From NCBI GenBank assembly GCA_964007475.1, contig OZ023274.1, positions 104,455,372 through 104,519,371 on the forward strand: a stretch of DNA of 64,000 nt, written 5' to 3'. The notes under the pieces were generated by a model that saw nothing but the letters and a program-made list of their open reading frames with translations, made no database searches and was not told the DNA's origin. Origin of the DNA: Hybos culiciformis (lineage: Eukaryota; Arthropoda; Insecta; Diptera; Hybotidae). Position numbers and translations under genes: made by a program. Shown one piece after another: positions 1 to 9,129 of the stretch; the first letter of the stretch is position 1; each line of letters opens with the position of its first letter.

Positions 1-856
1 GATCTCGCATACTTCCAATGCTCTGAGATTTTTTATAAGTGATTTTATTAAAATTTTGTTCTTTTTGCTCGGATTCCATTTCTGTTTTTACTTCACTGAG
101 AGGCTCACTTTTTATTTCAATGGATTTTATTTCTTTATTGGATAAAGCTATACGCTTGGCAGCTGAAGGTGCTGATAACTCTTCTTCTCGATGCAATTGT
201 TTGCCATTTTCAATCACTGCTGCTGCCGTTACAGGCACAATTTTCCTTTTTAAAAAGTTTTCAAATGAAGGTATTTTTGTTTCTTCTGATTTATGGTCTC
301 CATTCAAAATTGTTTGCTCCAGTGACTTTTGATGTTCTTTTTCTTGTAATTTATTTTCTTGAGTTTGCTGCTGCTGCTTCAACATTATTGATTTGGCAGC
401 ACTAATATTTATTTGCTTAGGTTTCGTTATGACTTTAGTTAATTGACGGACAACAGGCGTCGATGTTGAAGATGATTGAGGAGAGTCTTTGTTTTGAGGA
501 GTCTGGCGAATTATTGTTATTCCTGGTAGTTTCTTAAGCTCGGGTTTAATGACGTCTACATTTTGTTGCTTTTTTTGAGCATTTAACATTTTAATTATTT
601 GAGGTGAATTAACCTTTGTTAGTTGTGTTTTTTGTCCGATCAATTCATCAATCTTTTTTTCGGATTTTTCATCCTTGTCTTCTTGTTTTTTAATGGTTGA
701 ATTTTTAATTTGTTGAATTATTTTATGCTTTTCAATTTCAGCTAAATTTTCCCTTGAATCGATTTGTTCCTCTTCTTCATTTACTTCCAATAATTCAATA
801 AATTCTCCATCTTCTTCGAATTCATCTTCACTTCGATCAGGTGTACTTAAATTCAT
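1..856 (-). CDS. Unrecognised acidic, low-complexity protein, N-terminal part (partial)
   Basis: A reading frame of 285 codons runs without a stop from an ATG at 856 down to the window edge, so the gene is cut by the window. The N-terminus is strongly acidic (Asp/Glu runs, for example EDEFEEDGEF), followed by a Lys/Glu/Gln-rich, probably coiled or disordered stretch, a Gln run, a Ser/Thr-rich patch, and basic patches such as NFLKRK. This composition suggests a nuclear regulatory protein, but I see no domain I can name. The ATG could also be an in-frame Met inside an internal exon, because an acceptor-like sequence ending in AAG directly follows it. Translation and lack of stops are seen; a nuclear location is inference. 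Confidence 0.6.
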   Translation of the reverse strand, partial: MNLSTPDRSEDEFEEDGEFIELLEVNEEEEQIDSRENLAEIEKHKIIQQIKNSTIKKQEDKDEKSEKKIDELIGQKTQLTKVNSPQIIKMLNAQKKQQNVDVIKPELKKLPGITIIRQTPQNKDSPQSSSTSTPVVRQLTKVITKPKQINISAAKSIMLKQQQQTQENKLQEKEHQKSLEQTILNGDHKSEETKIPSFENFLKRKIVPVTAAAVIENGKQLHREEELSAPSAAKRIALSNKEIKSIEIKSEPLSEVKTEMESEQKEQNFNKITYKKSQSIGSMRD

Positions 857-2100
857 GAAAAAATTTTTAAAATTTATATGTATTCGTTTTGAAGTAGGTA
901 TTATGTTTATTAATGGCATTATGCGGTTGGACCGTCTCTTTACGCAGATTATTATGACAACAAATTTATTTACATTAAGTCAACAATAAATTACATTAAA
1001 TATAACTCTTTCACTCCATCTAATGTTTTATTGTATATCGACTGCGTGTGTCCTATTCACAAAGAAGTTTAAGGACATCTTCTATATAAAATATACATAT
1101 TATGAAATTCATTTGTGAACTTCTATTTTGCCGCAATTATAATGTTAATGGATCTTCAAGTAAGATTAAGAATATATATTGAAGTAAGTATATCAGTGGT
1201 TCCCAAACTTTTTTATATTGTGGGCCCCCTAAATTTGAATTTAAAATTATACGGCTCTCCAAAAGTATATTATTTTTGTTTAAAAAATTTTTTAGTTTTC
1301 AAAAATATTGTTCTGAAGCTAATTTTGAAAAAGCTTGTTTTTTGTATAATACATAGTTAATTTTGTATCACAAGATACGTTGCCGCATTTCATTTGCGTT
1401 AATTAACGTTTGCGCTGTCGTCTTGTACAAAGTTCTAAAAGAATTTTTCAACTTGAAGGGAAAGAAATCTGACGTAAAATCTGTTAATTTTTCTTTTACC
1501 TTTCTTTGGAATATTTCCTACTCCCGAAATCAACATCCTGAAAAGTCAAATGTTGGTATAATTGCCATTTTGAATTTCCTTTTGTTTTTTCCTGGTCATA
1601 CTTCTTGCACAATACTCCATATATTGATTTGGCATGAGGTCCTTAAATTAATAAAATTAGAAATTAATAATTTTGTAAATATTTTGATGTTTTTTTTTTT
1701 TTCATCAGTTCTTTTTATACAGTTCTAGATCACATTTATATATTTATTTAGATAGGTAGGTACCTATCATAAGCATACAAATTTCTGTTCCATACAAATA
1801 CAGAAACATTTAGTCATGTTTAACGAGTCATTTGTATTCTAAAGGCGGGCTCAATAAAAAGTGCATTAAGTATATAAAAAAAAGCACACAAAATTACATC
1901 TATTTTATTTATAGTATGCACGCCATACTAGGAAAAGAAGAAAGTATTATGTAAGTTTTTCCAGTTTTGGTGTACCAACCTACTTCTATTTTGGGTACGA
2001 AACTTATTCATTTTTGACAGACTTATTAAGAAGTAGTTTACCTATTATGTGGGCAGGTAGGTTCTTATTATGTTTTAAAAGTTTAAAAAATTATACAACT
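857..2100. other. Gene-free stretch left of the 2.1-2.5 kb ORF region
   Basis: AT-rich DNA upstream of the partial minus-strand gene. It should contain that gene's promoter and 5' leader near 860-1080. Short open frames here show no coding character. Apart from the hAT end at 1194 I see no gene. Confidence 0.4.
1194..1290. mobile_element. hAT-type transposon end (fragment)
   Basis: The sequence CAGTGGTTCCCAAACTTTT followed by a GGCCCCC stretch is the typical end of many hAT (Charlie/ZBED-like) transposons. I found no matching inverted end nearby, so only one terminus is claimed. The AT-rich sequence up to about 1735 may be the rest of the element. Confidence 0.4.
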
Positions 2101-2104
2101 AATA

Positions 2105-2498
2105 TTAGCATAGGCATAGTAAAAAATGGCTTTGAAAGCGTCCGAGCCTGCTACCGACAACTACACTTATCGTACATCTTCTTTTAATATAACAAAATTC
2201 ATATCCGAAAGCTATTATACCCATGCATGTCCCCAGACCAACTACAGCTGTGGTATAATTCACTTTCGAATCGAAAATTTTAATTCGTGGATAACATCTT
2301 CGTGTACCTACCTGACATTTTATTTTTTTCACCAACTCGATTCCAAGCTAAAAAAAAAAAAAAAAGGTTAAAAAGAAAATCAAAATTAACTGAAACCGAA
2401 GAAATTAAAATAAAGAAAAAATACCTTGCTCCACGACTGCAGCACCACCGCCAGAATTATGCCATATAGTTTTCTCATTTTTTATGTCCCCGATTAAT
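2105..2498 (-). CDS. Possible small secreted protein, two exons (doubtful)
   Basis: On the minus strand an ATG near 2477 opens a short hydrophobic leader (MRKLYGIILAVVLQSWSK) that looks like a signal peptide and ends exactly at an AG|GTATTT donor. A poly-T/AG acceptor near 2349 starts a second frame in phase that runs to a stop at 2105. It contains five Cys and one hydrophobic segment (TTAVVGLGTCMGIIAFG). An overlapping ATG at 2523 gives another frame (MSSASGLIKLIGDIKNEK) that could continue as AWNRVGEKNKMS, loosely like the start of a MADF domain. The two readings exclude each other and neither has a recognised homologue. Splice signals are seen; the gene is speculative. Confidence 0.22.
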
Positions 2499-2954
2499 TT
2501 TATTAGCCCAGAAGCAGAACTCATTTTTTTTTTTTGTTTTTATTTTTAATTAAGATTTATTTATTGTTTTTAGGTTTTTACAATTTATCTTCTATTCTTC
2601 TCACACTCATTTAATTTTATTAAATTTTTTTATTCAAAAAAAGTTGGTTTTTTTTTAACTTGATAATTTTTTTCTTTAAAATTGTTTTTCTTTTCTACCC
2701 AAGCAAAGCAATTTTGCATTTTGTGCTCCGATTTAAAATTATGTGTACATACACATCCTCACAGCATCCGCTTAAAAGCATCAACAAATTAATTATGAAT
2801 TATACTGCAAGCGCTGCTGCTAGCTGTGTGAACGACAAGTCGCAAAAAATATTCGAAAAAAAAAAATTATTCGAAAAAAATGAGCATTCTGATTGATATA
2901 ATTTCGAGGACGTGAGAAATAATATAAAATTGATTGAGTGCGTTTACCCCCAGG

Positions 2955-3345
2955 TTAGACTGGATTTTTTTACTATCTTCACGAAGATAGTAGTTGAATG
3001 TATTGGTGAAATTTTATTACTTTATTAATTGTCAATTTACTATCTTCTCTACTAGCAGGATTTAAATCAAGACAGTTGAGAAGATAGTTGACTGGATAGT
3101 CACAGTCAGAAAAAAAGAACAAATATTTTTTTTTTACTTTAACAATACAAAATTAAAAATTGTATGCCTTGTTTTTTTTTTTATCACTGTACTAAAAAAA
3201 AAAACAAAAAAATTTAATACAAAAAAATGAAAACATGATAAAAATCTTGATAGAAATCAGGATAGTAAAAAGACACTCAATCAACTATCTTCTTACAAAC
3301 ACAGATAAAAAACACATACAATGATCAGTTTACTATCCAGTCTAA
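2955..3345. mobile_element. MITE-like element with short TIRs
   Basis: Ends share the inverted repeat TTAGACTGGAT (2955-2965) and ATCCAGTCTAA (3335-3345). The interior repeats the motif ACTATCTTC in both orientations, including the palindrome ACTATCTTC-AC-GAAGATAGT near 2972, and GAAGATAGTTGA near 3080 against TCAACTATCTTC near 3283. There is no coding capacity. I found no clear target-site duplication, so the superfamily is open. The GGTTAGAC start is also seen in the hairpin at 22644. Confidence 0.5.
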
Positions 3346-4105
3346 TCTCTGCGTTATATGGTGTTCGCATTAGAAGAATATTAGTGGAATATGCTGTTAT
3401 CCGGAATATTTCAGGAATATGAACTGGATTTTTCATATAAAAAAATATTCCGGAATATGTATATTCCACTTTCATATTCTAGTTTGTCAGGGTTAGAATT
3501 CTACATTTATAGTTATTTTCACTCATTTTTTGAAATTTTGTTATAGTTGGCAACAATTTTCTTGTCAAATTCGAGTCAAAATGAAAAAAAAAACAAAAAA
3601 AATTGATAAAAAGCGAGATAAAAAGTCAAAATTTTCAACAACAAAAACTTTTTCTCTTTCTTCATTTTTTTTTTACATCATCAAATTCCAGTTCTCATCA
3701 AATTTTGTAATGCGAACGGCAATTTGTTTTCCAGAATATAAAGGGAATTTAAATTATAATGCGAACAAGGTATTATGAACGGATCCCTTAAAACCGTGAT
3801 CCCCCCTTTTCTGGAAAAAACAAATTTCGATTTCGAAAAAAAAAAACCTTTTTGTCGTTTATTTTTAATAGAAATTTGTCTTGGGTCGGTATCGTCTGCT
3901 GCTAACGTAACAAAGCATTGTGTATAAAACCCTGAAACAAACTTCTGCACTATATATTATGTTCCACGGAGAGTTGAACTCTGGTTTTGGTCTTGGGTTG
4001 AACCAAAGGAACCAAGGTCATGAAATCATGGAAACGGCAAATTAATTAAAAAAGATAGTGATTTTAACTTTTTTTTAAGATAAATTATAAATGAAGAGTA
4101 GGTAG
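3346..4105. other. Gene-free stretch with repeat debris
   Basis: AT-rich with local repeats of the type GGAATAT/ATATTCC around 3395-3475. No exon with convincing splice signals was found, although the missing 5' exons of the 4431-5353 gene ought to be here. Confidence 0.35.
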
Positions 4106-4205
4106 GATAGATCAGACGCTGACGCCGACAAGAAACGGAGCCTTTGCCCCGAAACGAAGCCTTTGCCCCAAGAACTGTTTTCGGTTTTGGGGGTTTACGC
4201 ATCGT
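4106..4205. repeat. Fragment of the UBE2F-intron repeat family
   Basis: The stretch reading GGAGCCTTTGCCCC, then CAAGAACTGTTTTCGGTTTT and GGGGGTTTACGC matches the internal and terminal part of the long-TIR element at 59964-60345 (same words GAGCCTTTGCCCCAAGAACT and CAGTTTTGGGAGTTTGGGC). A related copy lies at 21080-21240. Confidence 0.55.
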
Positions 4206-4430
4206 CCCAAAAAAGTTCATATCCTTGACAAATTTATGTAATTATAATTAAAATTAACATACCTTTACATTCAATTGATTCTTTGAATGTTTTATTAAAG
4301 AGAACGGTTGTATTTAATTATTTATGTAGGTAGTAGAGGTAGAGGTACATATAAAATGTTTTCGTAATCAAACTTAATAGAATGTGATAAAGAGATACCT
4401 AATTACATATATTGTATTTTAATTTTACAG

Positions 4431-5353
4431 ATATTAAGTGGCAATCACCAGTTTCATTGAACACAATACAAGACATCTTTAAAATAAAAATTAAAAATTT
4501 GGATTTTCTTTATGTAAAAACTCTTTTCAATGATAGAATTCATCAAAACTTATTTAGACTCAAGGATTATAATTTGGAAAACGTTTATGAATTTAATGAA
4601 AGTGAAGGTGATGAAATCATTCCGGATGAAAGTCAAGAATTCTGTTTTCTATCATACTCTAAAGCGAATCCAAAAATTTCCAAATTGTGTTTAGATGAAA
4701 ACTCGAGATCCTTTAATTTATTTAAGACAGAGAGCTTAATCTTAAAACCATTTGAAAAGGTAAATAAATGTACATTCAAATTTATATTTATTTTATAATT
4801 GATAAAAATAATATTTTTTTTTTTCTTTTAGCTCATTTCAATTAAAAAATCCTTAATTGCGACACTATTACATGATGCTTTAGAAATTTGGAATTTAAAA
4901 AATTTAACTAACCCCAGTCAACGAATTGCAATTTATAAACCAATAAGTTTTTCAAAGATTGAATTCAAAAATTGTTTATATTTGGCTATTTGTACACAGA
5001 ATAATAATGAGAATTCTTTACATCGCGGGTCCGTGGAAATTTACAAATCGTTGAGAAATTCCGAATTTATTCATATGCAAACCTTAGATGTTCGAAATCC
5101 AACGCAAGTGGAATTTATGCAAATTGATGAAACAAATGATTTACTTCTATACATTTTAACTGAAAATAAATCTGAATCATTTTTAATTTATCAATACCAA
5201 GGAGCATCTGAATTCGAAAAAATTCTAGGCCCATCAACAATTAGAGGGACTACTATAACAACATTTAAATCATATGCAGGAAGGTATTTCATTGCAATAA
5301 AAAACAATGAGGGTTTATCTCTAATTCAAAATGTAATTAAAAAAAGTAATTAA
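4431..5353 (+). CDS. EAR/EPTP-repeat-like protein, last two exons (5' end not found)
   Basis: Exon 4431-4759 follows a TTTTAATTTTACAG acceptor and is entered in phase 1. Exon 4832-5353 follows a poly-pyrimidine/AG acceptor and ends in TAA, with AATAAA at 5428. Together they encode about 283 residues. The C-terminal part alternates short beta-like segments of the form 'GSVEIYKSL...FIHMQTLDV', 'SFLIYQYQG...FEKIL', 'RYFIAIKNN', which resemble the EAR/EPTP repeat pattern of secreted beta-propeller proteins. That assignment is inference from pattern. No signal peptide is seen because the first exon or exons are missing. No ATG precedes the acceptor in this frame, so the gene must begin further upstream. 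Confidence 0.6.
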
Positions 5354-5700
5354 TAGTTAGTGATATTGTTACTGTTTTATTATTTAGTTATTTTTTCTCC
5401 TATTTGTTTGTTTATTTAATAATTTTCAATAAATAAAGTTCTATTTAAGTATTGTTAAACCAAAATCATTTAACATAAAACCCATCTACCTATATAAAAT
5501 AGCTTGATAGCCTTATTAATTAGATCCTAAAAATAAAAGGTTTTTGATTGAAACAAATTTTCTTATTGATATAAACTTTGACTATTTCAATTTTGTATGA
5601 TGGATCTCTAGTAGTTGTCTATTGAAATAAAAACTCAAATAATTGCTCCAATATAAGACCCTTTTTATTTTTTCAATTCTTACATACAACTTAAAATTTT

Positions 5701-7593
5701 TTAATCATCATTTGATTCAACATTTTCGGTCTGAAGCCCTTTATGTGTTAAAACTGGAACATATGTGACCAAAGTGTATAATTTGTTGGGTGAATCTTCA
5801 TCATCATTTCTTCGACGAGCAAGACGCACACGTACTCTAAATGGTGTGCTCCTATAAAAATAAAAACATTTTAAAAACAAAATTTTTGAATGAATTACGA
5901 AAATTTAAAATCTAATGGGCAGCATTTAATATTGGCAATGAAAAACTAAATAAATAAAAAATAAATTTTGTTTTCTAAGCCGCATTATTAATTATTCAAT
6001 AAACATAGATGAGGTGATACCTATGTACTGCTCGTTTACAGTATTTTTGTGCTTGTTATGGTTTAACTAAACGATAATCGCCAGAAAGTCTTCGAATAGT
6101 TAATGAAATATAACATACTGCTATTGTTCTTCTCCGATGTTGTTGCAGCAGATACAAATTAAATTAGTAATGCGGGCAACCTTTTTGATTAAAGAAAATA
6201 ATGTAAAAATTCACCAGAATTAACTGATTACTATTTTAACACTAAATTTCTAAAATCAAGGACATCGTTTTATTGTGCATTTAATGTAAATAAGGTTATT
6301 ATTATTTTTTAATTTAATTTTCTTTTTGTACCTGTTATGGTTTAACTAAACGATAATAGCCAGAAAGACTTCGAATAGTCAGTGAAATATAACTTGCTTT
6401 TTAAAAATTATTATTTGATGTTATTGCAGCAGGCAAAAATTATGTTTTCAACGCGGGCAATATTTTAGATTTAATAAATTAATGCAAAAATTCATTAGAA
6501 TTAACTAATTACTATTTAGCATTAATTTTTTTAAATCCAGGACATCAACAGGAATCCTTTGAAATTTTGATTTTCAAATTAGTAGGTATAGGTACCTAAA
6601 TTACGAACTGTTCCGGCCGCCACTCTTCTTTACTTTTTTTTTGGGTGAAAGCTAAATTTTATTTTTGGCTAAACATTTATTATATATTAAAGGTAATCTG
6701 GCAGATGATAAATTATGAGATATCGAATTGAATACTAATGCTAAGTTTTAAATTTTTGTATGATAAAAATTATCATGCACAGTCACTCCTACATCAATAA
6801 ACCATTTGATGCATATGTAGATAGGTACCTATATTTCATAAAATGTTTTTGGTGGATGTTTATAGAGAATAAAAAATTTTAGTACTATTCTATGTGACAT
6901 GTTATCTTCACTCTATCATTTCTTTGAACAGATAATGGGAAGTATGTAGGTACCTATACATTACTTTATAATTACGATACATAGTGATTAAGTAAAGTCC
7001 GGTTGTTATTTAAAATTATAATAATTTGTAAAAATCCTACTAAAATCATATTCTCTTTACCATTAATTAATATTATGTGCTTGTTATGGTTTAACTAAAC
7101 GATCATCGTCAGAAAGACTTCGAATAGTTAGTGGAATATAACATGCTACTGTTAATCTTCGACGTTGTTGCAGCAGATACAAATTGATATTGTAACGCGG
7201 GCAACATTTTAGATTAAAGAAATAAATGGAAAAAATTCATCAGAATAACCTGATTACTATTTTAACAATAAATTTCTTTAATCCAGGACATCGGAATTAG
7301 GTTCCTACCTGCTACAAATTATCTACCTAATTAAAAAAAAAAAAAAAAAAATATGATAAACTCTCTCACCTGATACCCTTTGACCAAATGTGTTTATTTA
7401 ATCTGGTATCGATTCTAACATCAAAGGTACCCATTTCTTTTTCAGCAAATTTACGAATTTCTTTAATGGCTCGTGGAGCGCGTTTCTTAAATCCAATATT
7501 ATGTACACGCTTCGATAAATGAATTGTACATTCCCGTGTTACAACTTCATTGATTGCTGACTTGTTTCGTTTCTCTTGTTTCTGTTTTGCCAT
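5701..7593 (-). CDS. RpL31: 60S ribosomal protein L31
   Basis: Coding exons are 7593-7370 and 5851-5701 (224 + 151 nt = 125 codons, 124 aa), with donor AG|GTGAGA and acceptor TATAG. The protein carries the hallmark L31 stretches [36 protein letters not shown] and [19 protein letters not shown], then [10 protein letters not shown], and ends in an acidic tail, so it is full length for the family. It is a structural protein of the large ribosomal subunit near the peptide exit tunnel. A noncoding first exon with a pyrimidine-rich start lies at about 7904-7940. The 1.5-kb intron (5852-7369) is unusually long for this window and carries three copies of an H/ACA-like RNA. Antisense AATAAA near 5660 is the likely poly(A) signal. 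Confidence 0.96.
6049..6267. ncRNA. Candidate H/ACA-like snoRNA, copy 1 (RpL31 intron)
   Basis: First of three diverged copies inside the RpL31 intron. Read on the plus strand it folds from GTTAT..ATAAC (lower stem) and TTAACTA..TAGTTAA (upper stem) with unpaired GGT and TGAAAT between them, the layout of a pseudouridylation pocket. A second stem GTTG..CAAC follows (GTTGTTGC / GCGGGCAAC), then an H-box-like AAAGAA, and ACA three bases from the end (GGACATCG). Plus-strand folding is opposite to RpL31 transcription, so if the RNA is spliced out of the host intron its complement would be made; this orientation conflict keeps the call tentative. The length, about 218 nt, is longer than the usual 130-150. 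Confidence 0.4.
6329..6547. ncRNA. Candidate H/ACA-like snoRNA, copy 2 (RpL31 intron)
   Basis: Diverged copy of the 6049 unit with the same length. It keeps GTTATGGTTTAACTAAACGA, the CTTCGAATAGT block, ATATAAC, the GCAGCAG and CGCGGGCAA blocks, the GAATTAACT block and the GGACATC end. In the upper stem one pair becomes A-C, while another changes from T-A to T-G, which still pairs. The middle part has drifted most. Spacing from copy 1 is 280 bp. Confidence 0.4.
7076..7293. ncRNA. Candidate H/ACA-like snoRNA, copy 3 (RpL31 intron)
   Basis: Third copy, about 750 bp from copy 2 and close to the coding exon. It is nearly identical to copy 1 in the first hairpin (GTTATGGTTTAACTAAACGA and TTCGAATAGTTAGTG), keeps GTTGTTGCAGCAGATACAAA, CGCGGGCAAC, the H-box-like AAAGAA and the GGACATCGG end. 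Equal length in all three copies (217-219 nt), with changes concentrated in loops, argues for a constrained unit rather than random repeat decay. Confidence 0.4.
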
Positions 7594-7903
7594 TTTATAG
7601 CGGTTTCCTAAAAAAAAAATCTGAATTAATCACACCATTTTAAGAAAATAAAAAATTAATGTAAGTTTGATGAGTGGCATTTGGTACTAGTGAGAACAGA
7701 TCAGGTCAGTCAGCCTCAGGACAGACCAAACAATTTATATTCTCATTCACCTCAAATTTCTTGTTTCCATAATTTTTTGGGAAACAGTTTATTGGATTTT
7801 AATTTCATTAATAGTCTTTTTCTTTTTTTAATTAATTTCAGAAAAAGCAATTAAATATTAAATTTAAATTAAAATAAATTATTTTTTACCACGTTGTTCT
7901 TAC

Positions 7904-7940
7904 CTTCACAACTTTCGGGAAAAAAAGAAAGAAAAGAGAG
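7904..7940 (-). promoter_or_regulatory. RpL31 noncoding first exon with TOP-like start
   Basis: On the minus strand a pyrimidine tract (CTTTCTTTTTTTCCC) precedes GAAAGTTGTGAAG and a donor GTAAGA at 7903. The matching acceptor TTTTTTTTTTAG ends at 7608, 14 nt before the start codon. Oligopyrimidine starts and a short untranslated first exon are typical of ribosomal protein genes. The exact start site is inferred. Confidence 0.6.
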
Positions 7941-8191
7941 AAAAGATAGATAGATACTTCAAAAATATATCTCTTATTTCAATGTTTCAAATTGCGGATG
8001 TGGCGTCATCACAACACCACAGCTTAATGTGTTAAGCGATAAAAATTATCAACAAACATACTTTGGCCCGTTAAAAAGATATAAAATACAAAATATAAAG
8101 GTGTAAACACAATTGGATACGCAGGACATAGATTCAGCTTGAACTTTATCGCTGGAGCTGAACCCAGGAACTAACTGCACTTAAATGCCTT

Positions 8192-8655
8192 GTTCACACT
8201 TCGCTAATTTAACATGTTCGAAAGGAGTTAAACATCTTTGGAAAATCGACTGTTCAAACGATGTTTTTCGTATGTTAACATGTTTAGTTCTGTCAAATAA
8301 AGAATTTCAAATAATACCGGAGATAAGCTCAAAGGAACTGACGCGCCCAAAAAAGTTAAAATATATGAAGTTGTGTCAAGGTTAAGAACTCGCGCGTTAT
8401 TTATCTTGAGTGTATCTCCACCTTTATAAAATTTCAAAGTCAAAAATGACATACCAAGTATAAATTAATGCATACTTACTATTGCCTAACAAAATATTAT
8501 TCAAAAATTACTCATTCATCCCTGAAAATTAACATGTTTTTGTAGAAACATGTTGAAGAACGTGTTTCTGTTTTAATTTTTTTACTATGAAAAAACAACA
8601 TCAAAAACACCAAGGAACATGTTCGTTGTCCGAACATGTTAAATTAGCTAAGTGT
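8192..8655. mobile_element. hAT-like MITE 'A' with AACATGTT-rich interior
   Basis: Terminal inverted repeats share ACACTT(C/A)GCTAATTTAACA followed by TGTTCG, about 24 bp. The octamer AATGCCTT abuts both ends (8184-8191 and 8656-8663), fitting the 8-bp target duplication of hAT transposons. The left end has four extra bases (GTTC). No coding capacity. The interior is rich in the palindrome AACATGTT. Confidence 0.6.
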
Positions 8656-9126
8656 AATGCCTTTGACAAACTAAACTCGAAAAACATGTTCTTGAGCACA
8701 AAAACATATTATTAAAATCGACCGAACAGACTACCTTTAATGTGTTTCACAAAACAGATAAACATCTGTTATTTTTTCTCAAGTTTAAAAACAAAAGTAA
8801 ACAATACAATATACCTACAAATTCAATTCAAATTCAAAATAAAAAAAAATAACAAACTTTTTTTTCATTTGTTTACAAATAAATACGACATAAAATTGTC
8901 AAAGTCAACGTCAAAAATGATACCCCAGTGAACATTAATGGCTTCCACATGTTGCCTCACGAAATATTTGTAAAAATTACTCAACCCATCCTTTAATAAC
9001 AACATGTTTTGGCAAGAACATGTTCTTGTTCTTGTTTTTATTACTATGGGAAAACTACTTCAAAAACATAAAATTAACATGTTCTTGATCAAGAACATGT
9101 TAATCGTGTCAGTTTGTCCAAGGCAT
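8656..9126. mobile_element. Related MITE 'B', partner of element A
   Basis: Ends form an inverted repeat: ATGCCTTTGACAAACT at the left against AGTTTGTCCAAGGCAT at the right, continuing into AACATGTTC on both sides. Internal blocks match element A in order (CAAAGTCAA..AAAAATGA, AAAATTACTCA..CATCC, the AACATGTTTT pair, TTACTATG, CTTCAAAAACA). Element A sits exactly at B's left terminus, so A may have inserted there. Confidence 0.55.
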
Positions 9127-9129
9127 AAA

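Noticed and set aside
1363..1728. 121-codon plus-strand frame as a gene
   Set aside because: Starts at a non-ATG codon, Phe/Leu/Ile-rich from AT bias, no splice context, next to a hAT end.
8192..9126. CRISPR-like or satellite array from the repeated AACATGTT words
   Set aside because: Spacing is irregular and both copies have transposon-type inverted ends; the host is eukaryotic.
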